In this document: positions 60,701 through 64,000 of the stretch, in pieces
How the letters are laid out: each line of letters opens with the position of its first letter
How positions within the stretch are numbered: position 1 is the stretch's first letter
Assembly: GCA_029207755.1 (NCBI GenBank)
Contig: JARCOQ010000229.1
Coordinates: forward strand, 10,001-74,000
Source: Chamaea fasciata
Taxonomy: Eukaryota; Chordata; Aves; Passeriformes; Sylviidae
DNA: 64,000 nt
Direction of reading: 5' to 3'
Made by a program: the position numbers and the translations under genes
Notes under the pieces: generated by a model
Database searches by the model: none
What the model was told of the DNA's origin: nothing
The model's input: only the letters and a program-made list of their open reading frames with translations

Positions 60701-61538
60701 AAGCATCCAGAAGCTGGAACCCTAACTGGCCTTGGAGCGCCAAATGTCTCCTACAGCCTGACATCAGGAACCTGCTGGGGTGAGTTTAGTTTCCCACAGA
60801 AAAGACCCACCATTCCTGCACAGAGCTCTGTGCCCGGGAGTGGGCTTCTGCCACTTAGAATTCTGAACAGTGCACATTACTCCCACAACCAAGCTGTCAG
60901 AAGCTGGAACCCTAACTGTCCTTGGAGTGCCCAATGTCTCCTACAACCTGACATTAGGAACTTAGTCGGTGAGTATAGCTTCCCACAGAAAAGACCCACC
61001 GTTCCTGCACAGAACTCTCGGCCACGGAGTGCGCTGCTAACTGATAAAAATAAGTTCAGCACAGGACTTCTGCCAGATCCAAGCATCCAGAAGCTGGAAC
61101 CCTAACTGGCCTTGGAGTGCCAAATGTCTCCTACAGCCTGACATCAGGAACCTGCTGGGGGGAGTTTAGTTTCCCACAGAAGAGACCCACAGTTCCTGCA
61201 CAGAGCTCTGTGCCCTGGAGTGGGATTCTGCCACTTAGAATTCTGAACAGTGCACATTACTCCCAGAACCAAGCTGTCAGAAGCTGGAACCCTAACTGTC
61301 CTTGGAGTGCCCAATGTCTCCTACAACCTGACATTAGGAACTTAGTCGGTGAGTATAGCTTCCCACAGAAAAGACCCACCGCTCCTGCACAGAGCTCTGT
61401 GCCCGGGAGTGGGCTTCTGCCACTTAGAATTCTGAACAGTGTACTTACTCCCACAACCAAGCTGCCATGAAGCTGAAACCCAAGCTGCCCTTAGACTGCC
61501 AAACACCCCCTTCAAACTGACATCAGGAATTTGGAGGG
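57739..61538 (+). repeat. Higher-order repeat block 8: 20 monomers, 3,800 bp
   Basis: 20-monomer form. One class 1 monomer reads GCAAACTTACATC near 59,995 where sister blocks have GCCAACTGACATC, a private change. Confidence 0.87.
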
Positions 61539-64000
61539 GTGAGTTTAGCTTTCCACAGAAATGACCCACCGTTCCTGCACAGAACTCTCGGCCACGGAGT
61601 GGGCTGTGAACTGAAAAAAATAAGTTCTGCACAGGACTTCTGCCAGATCCAAGCATCCAAAAGCTGGAACCCTAACTGTCCTGCGAGTGCCCAATGTCTC
61701 CTACACCCTGACATTAGGAACTTAGTCGGTGAGTATAGCTTCCCACAGAAGAGAGCCACTGTTCCTGCACAGAGCTCTGTGCCCCGGAGTGGGCTTCTGC
61801 CACTTACAATTCTGAACAGTGTACTCACTCCCACAACCAAGCTGCCATGAAGCTGAAACCCTAGCTGCCCTTAGACTGCCAAACACCCCCTGCAAACTGA
61901 CATCAGGAACTTGGAGGGGTGAGTTTAGCTTTCCACAGAAAAGACCCACCGTTCCTGCACAGAACTCTCGGCCACGGAGTGCGCTGCTAACTGATAAAAA
62001 TAAGTTCAGCACAGGACTTCTGCCAGATCCAAGCATCCAGAAGCTGGAACCCTTACTGGCCTTGGAGTGCCAAATGGCTCCTACAGCCTGACATCAGGAA
62101 CCTGCTGGGGTGAGTTTAGTTTCCCACAGAAAAGACCCACAGTTCCTACACAGAGCTCTGTGCCCCGGAGTGGGCTTCTGCCACTTAGAATTCTGAACAG
62201 TGCACATTACTCCCACAACAAAGCTGTCAGAAGCTGGAACCCTAACTGTCCTTGGAGTGCCCAATGTCTCCTACAACCTGACATTAGGAACTTAGTCGGT
62301 GAGTATAGCTTCCCACAGAAAAGACCCACCGTTCCTGCACAGAACTCTCGGCCACGGAGTGCGCTGCTAACTGATAAAAATAAGTTCAGCACAGGACTTC
62401 TGCCAGATCCAAGCATCCAGAAGCTGGAACCCTTACTGGCCTTGGAGTGCCAAATGTCTCCTACAGCCTGACATCAGGAACCTGCTGGGGTGAGTTTTTT
62501 TTCCCACAGAAAAGACCCACAGTTCCTGCACAGAGCTGTGTGCCCGGGAGTGGGCTTCTGCCACTTAGAATTCTGAACAGTGCACATTACGCCCAGAACC
62601 AAGCTGTAAGAAGTTGGAACGCTAACTGTCCTGGGAGTGCCCAATGTCTCCTAAAACCTGCCATTAGGAACTTAGGGGGTGAGTATAGCTTCCCACAGAA
62701 GAGAGCCACTGTTCCTGCACAGAGTTCTGTGCCCGGAAGTGGGCTTCTGCCACTTAGAATTCTGAACACTGCTGCACTTCTCCCATAGCCAAGCTCCCAG
62801 AAGCTGGAACCCTAACTGTCCTTGGAGTGCCCAATGTCTCCTACAACCTGACATTAGGAACTTAGTCGGTGAGTATAGCTTCCCACAGAAGAGAGCCACT
62901 GTTCCTGCACAGAGCTCTGTACCCGGGAGTAAGCTTCTGCCACTTACAATTCTGAACAGTGTACTCACTCCCACAACCAAGCTGCCATGAAGCTGAAACC
63001 CTAGCTGCCCTTAGACTGCCAAACACCCCCTGCAAACTGACATCAGGAACTTGGAGGGGTGAGTTTAGCTTTCCACAGAAAAGACCCACCGTTCCTGCAC
63101 AGAACTCTCGGCCACGGAGTGCGCTGCTAACTGATAAAAATAAGTTCAGCACAGGACTTCTGCCAGATCCAAGCATCCAGAAGCTGGAACCCTTACTGGC
63201 CTTGGAGTGCCAAATGTCTCCTACAGCCTGACATCAGGAACCTGCTGGGGTGAGTTTTGTTTCCCACAGAAAAGACCCACAGTTCCTGCACAGAGCTGTG
63301 TGCCCGGGAGTGGGCTTCTGCCACTTAGAATTCTGAACAGTGCACATTACGCCCAGAACCAAGCTGTAAGAAGTTGGAACGCTAACTGTCCTTGGAGTGC
63401 CCAATGTCTCCTAAAACCTGCCATTAGGAACTTAGGGGGTGAGGATAGCTTCCCACAGAAGAGAGCCACTGTTCCTGCACAGAGTTCTGTGCCCGGAAGT
63501 GGGCTTCTGCCACTTAGAATTCTGAACAGTGTACTTACTCCCACAACCAAGCTGCCATGAAGCTGAAACCCTAGCTGCCCTTAGACTGCCAAACACCCCC
63601 TGCAAACTGACATCAGGAACTTGGAGGGGTGAGTTTAGCTTTCCACAGAAAAGACCCACCGTTCCTGCACAGAACTCTCGGCCACGGAGTGGGCTGCGAA
63701 CTGAAAAAAATAAGTTCTGCACAGGACTTCTGCCAGATCCAAGCATCCAAAAGCTGGAACCCTAACTGTCCTTGGAGTGCCCAATGTCTCCTACAACCTG
63801 ACATTAGGAACTTAGTCGGTGAGTATAGCTTCCCACAGAAGAGAGCCACTGTTCCTGCACAGAGCTCTGTACCCGGGAGTGGGCTTCTGCCACTTACAAT
63901 TCTGAACAGTGTACTCACTCCCACAACCAAGCTGCCATGAAGCTGAAACCCTAGCTGCCCTTAGACTGCCAAACACCCCCTGCAAACTGACATCAGGAAC
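61539..64000 (+). repeat. Higher-order repeat block 9, 25-monomer type, cut by window end
   Basis: Begins as the other blocks, with HindIII at 62931-62936 showing the long form. The monomer near 61,800 carries TTACAATTCTGAACAGTGTAC in place of the TTAGAATTCTGAACCGTG found at this position in other blocks, so a local conversion has occurred. The array continues beyond the window. Confidence 0.86.

Larger units (their letters stand above)
14930..64000 (+). repeat. Giant tandem array of ~190-bp monomers, about 258 copies, open at right end
   Basis: Monomers of 189-191 bp repeat head to tail to the end of the window. Three main classes alternate. Class 1 has CAACCAAGCTGCCATGAAGC and ends GGAGGGGTGAGTTTAG. 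Class 2 has ACTGATAAAAATAAGTTCAG and ends CTGGGGTGAGTTTAG. Class 3 has AACCAAGCTGTCAGAAGC and ends AGTCGGTGAGTATAG. An example set has GTGAG at 23156, 23346, 23537 and 23726. Since 190 is not a multiple of 3, no frame continues across units; the hundreds of 60-134-residue ORFs on both strands are artefacts. The GTGAGT donor-like word is followed about 10-15 bp later by TTCCCACAG or TTTCCACAG, and in classes 1 and 3 by CTTCTGCCACTTAG. The array may be a satellite, a many-exon transcript body, or both. Confidence 0.93.

Noticed and set aside
14930..64000. Hundreds of 60-134-residue ORFs on both strands in the array
   Set aside because: The monomer is ~190 bp, not a multiple of 3, so frames rotate and stops recur. 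Similar ORFs occur on both strands simply because the DNA repeats.
13100..64000. Intron-hosted snoRNAs in the array (5'TOP-like start suggested a host gene)
   Set aside because: No conserved RTGATGA/CTGA pairs or H/ACA hinge and tail boxes recur in the monomers.
19001..64000. Centromeric satellite with CENP-B box
   Set aside because: The hierarchy is satellite-like, but no NTTCGNNNNANNCGGGN motif was found in either orientation. A centromeric role is left open, not claimed.
1..64000. Large DNA virus genome (terminal repeats, GC-rich minisatellites)
   Set aside because: No viral coding sequence is present in 64 kb, while eukaryotic mini-exon splicing signals and a 49-kb satellite fit a host chromosome.
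1..64000. CRISPR array, rRNA, tRNA or bacterial operon
   Set aside because: Repeats are contiguous without unique spacers, no tRNA or rRNA signatures were seen, and the genomic style is eukaryotic.

Overview
The window looks like nuclear DNA of a vertebrate. It has short introns with T-rich 3' splice sites, TATA and CCAAT boxes, a ZNF143-like motif, AATAAA signals and several classes of satellite DNA. There is no bacterial gene layout, rRNA, tRNA or CRISPR array. CpG is not strongly depleted and I recognise no SINE, LINE or LTR element. That would fit a sauropsid, fish or other non-eutherian genome, but I cannot name the species. I found no open reading frame I would call a protein gene; the long ORFs are by-products of tandem repeats.

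Layout. 1-578: GC-rich CpG DNA with a recurring palindromic motif and a very stable hairpin. 579-1697: a 32-bp minisatellite carrying GACGTC. 1698-2128: an AT-rich segment with octamer, CRE and homeobox-like sites, followed by three consecutive inverted repeats, the last with 45-bp arms. 2129-3390: a purine-rich GACA/GAAA minisatellite. 3496-3636: a minus-strand splice donor and three minus-strand AATAAA signals. 4600-5495: a CAATACA minisatellite. About 5.9-12.95 kb: a minus-strand multi-exon unit of tiny exons (41-63 nt), arranged as a ~1.94-kb module present three times. 12.92-13.10 kb: a compact divergent promoter with a TATA box on each strand. 13.1-14.9 kb: single-copy DNA. 14.93-64.0 kb: a tandem array of about 258 monomers of ~190 bp, running off the window end.

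The array is degenerate at its left edge (14.9-19 kb). Inside it is homogenised into higher-order repeats of 25 monomers (4,750 bp) and 20 monomers (3,800 bp), with one of 12 (2,280 bp). Nearly every monomer keeps a GTGAGT splice-donor-like site on the plus strand, and the plus-strand promoter points into the array. The oldest monomers resemble the 42-nt mini-exon modules left of the promoter, so both sides probably descend from one ancestral repeat.

My working model is a divergent pair of spliced, probably noncoding transcription units whose bodies consist of amplified exon/intron modules. Promoter and splice motifs are seen directly; transcription, function and species are inference.
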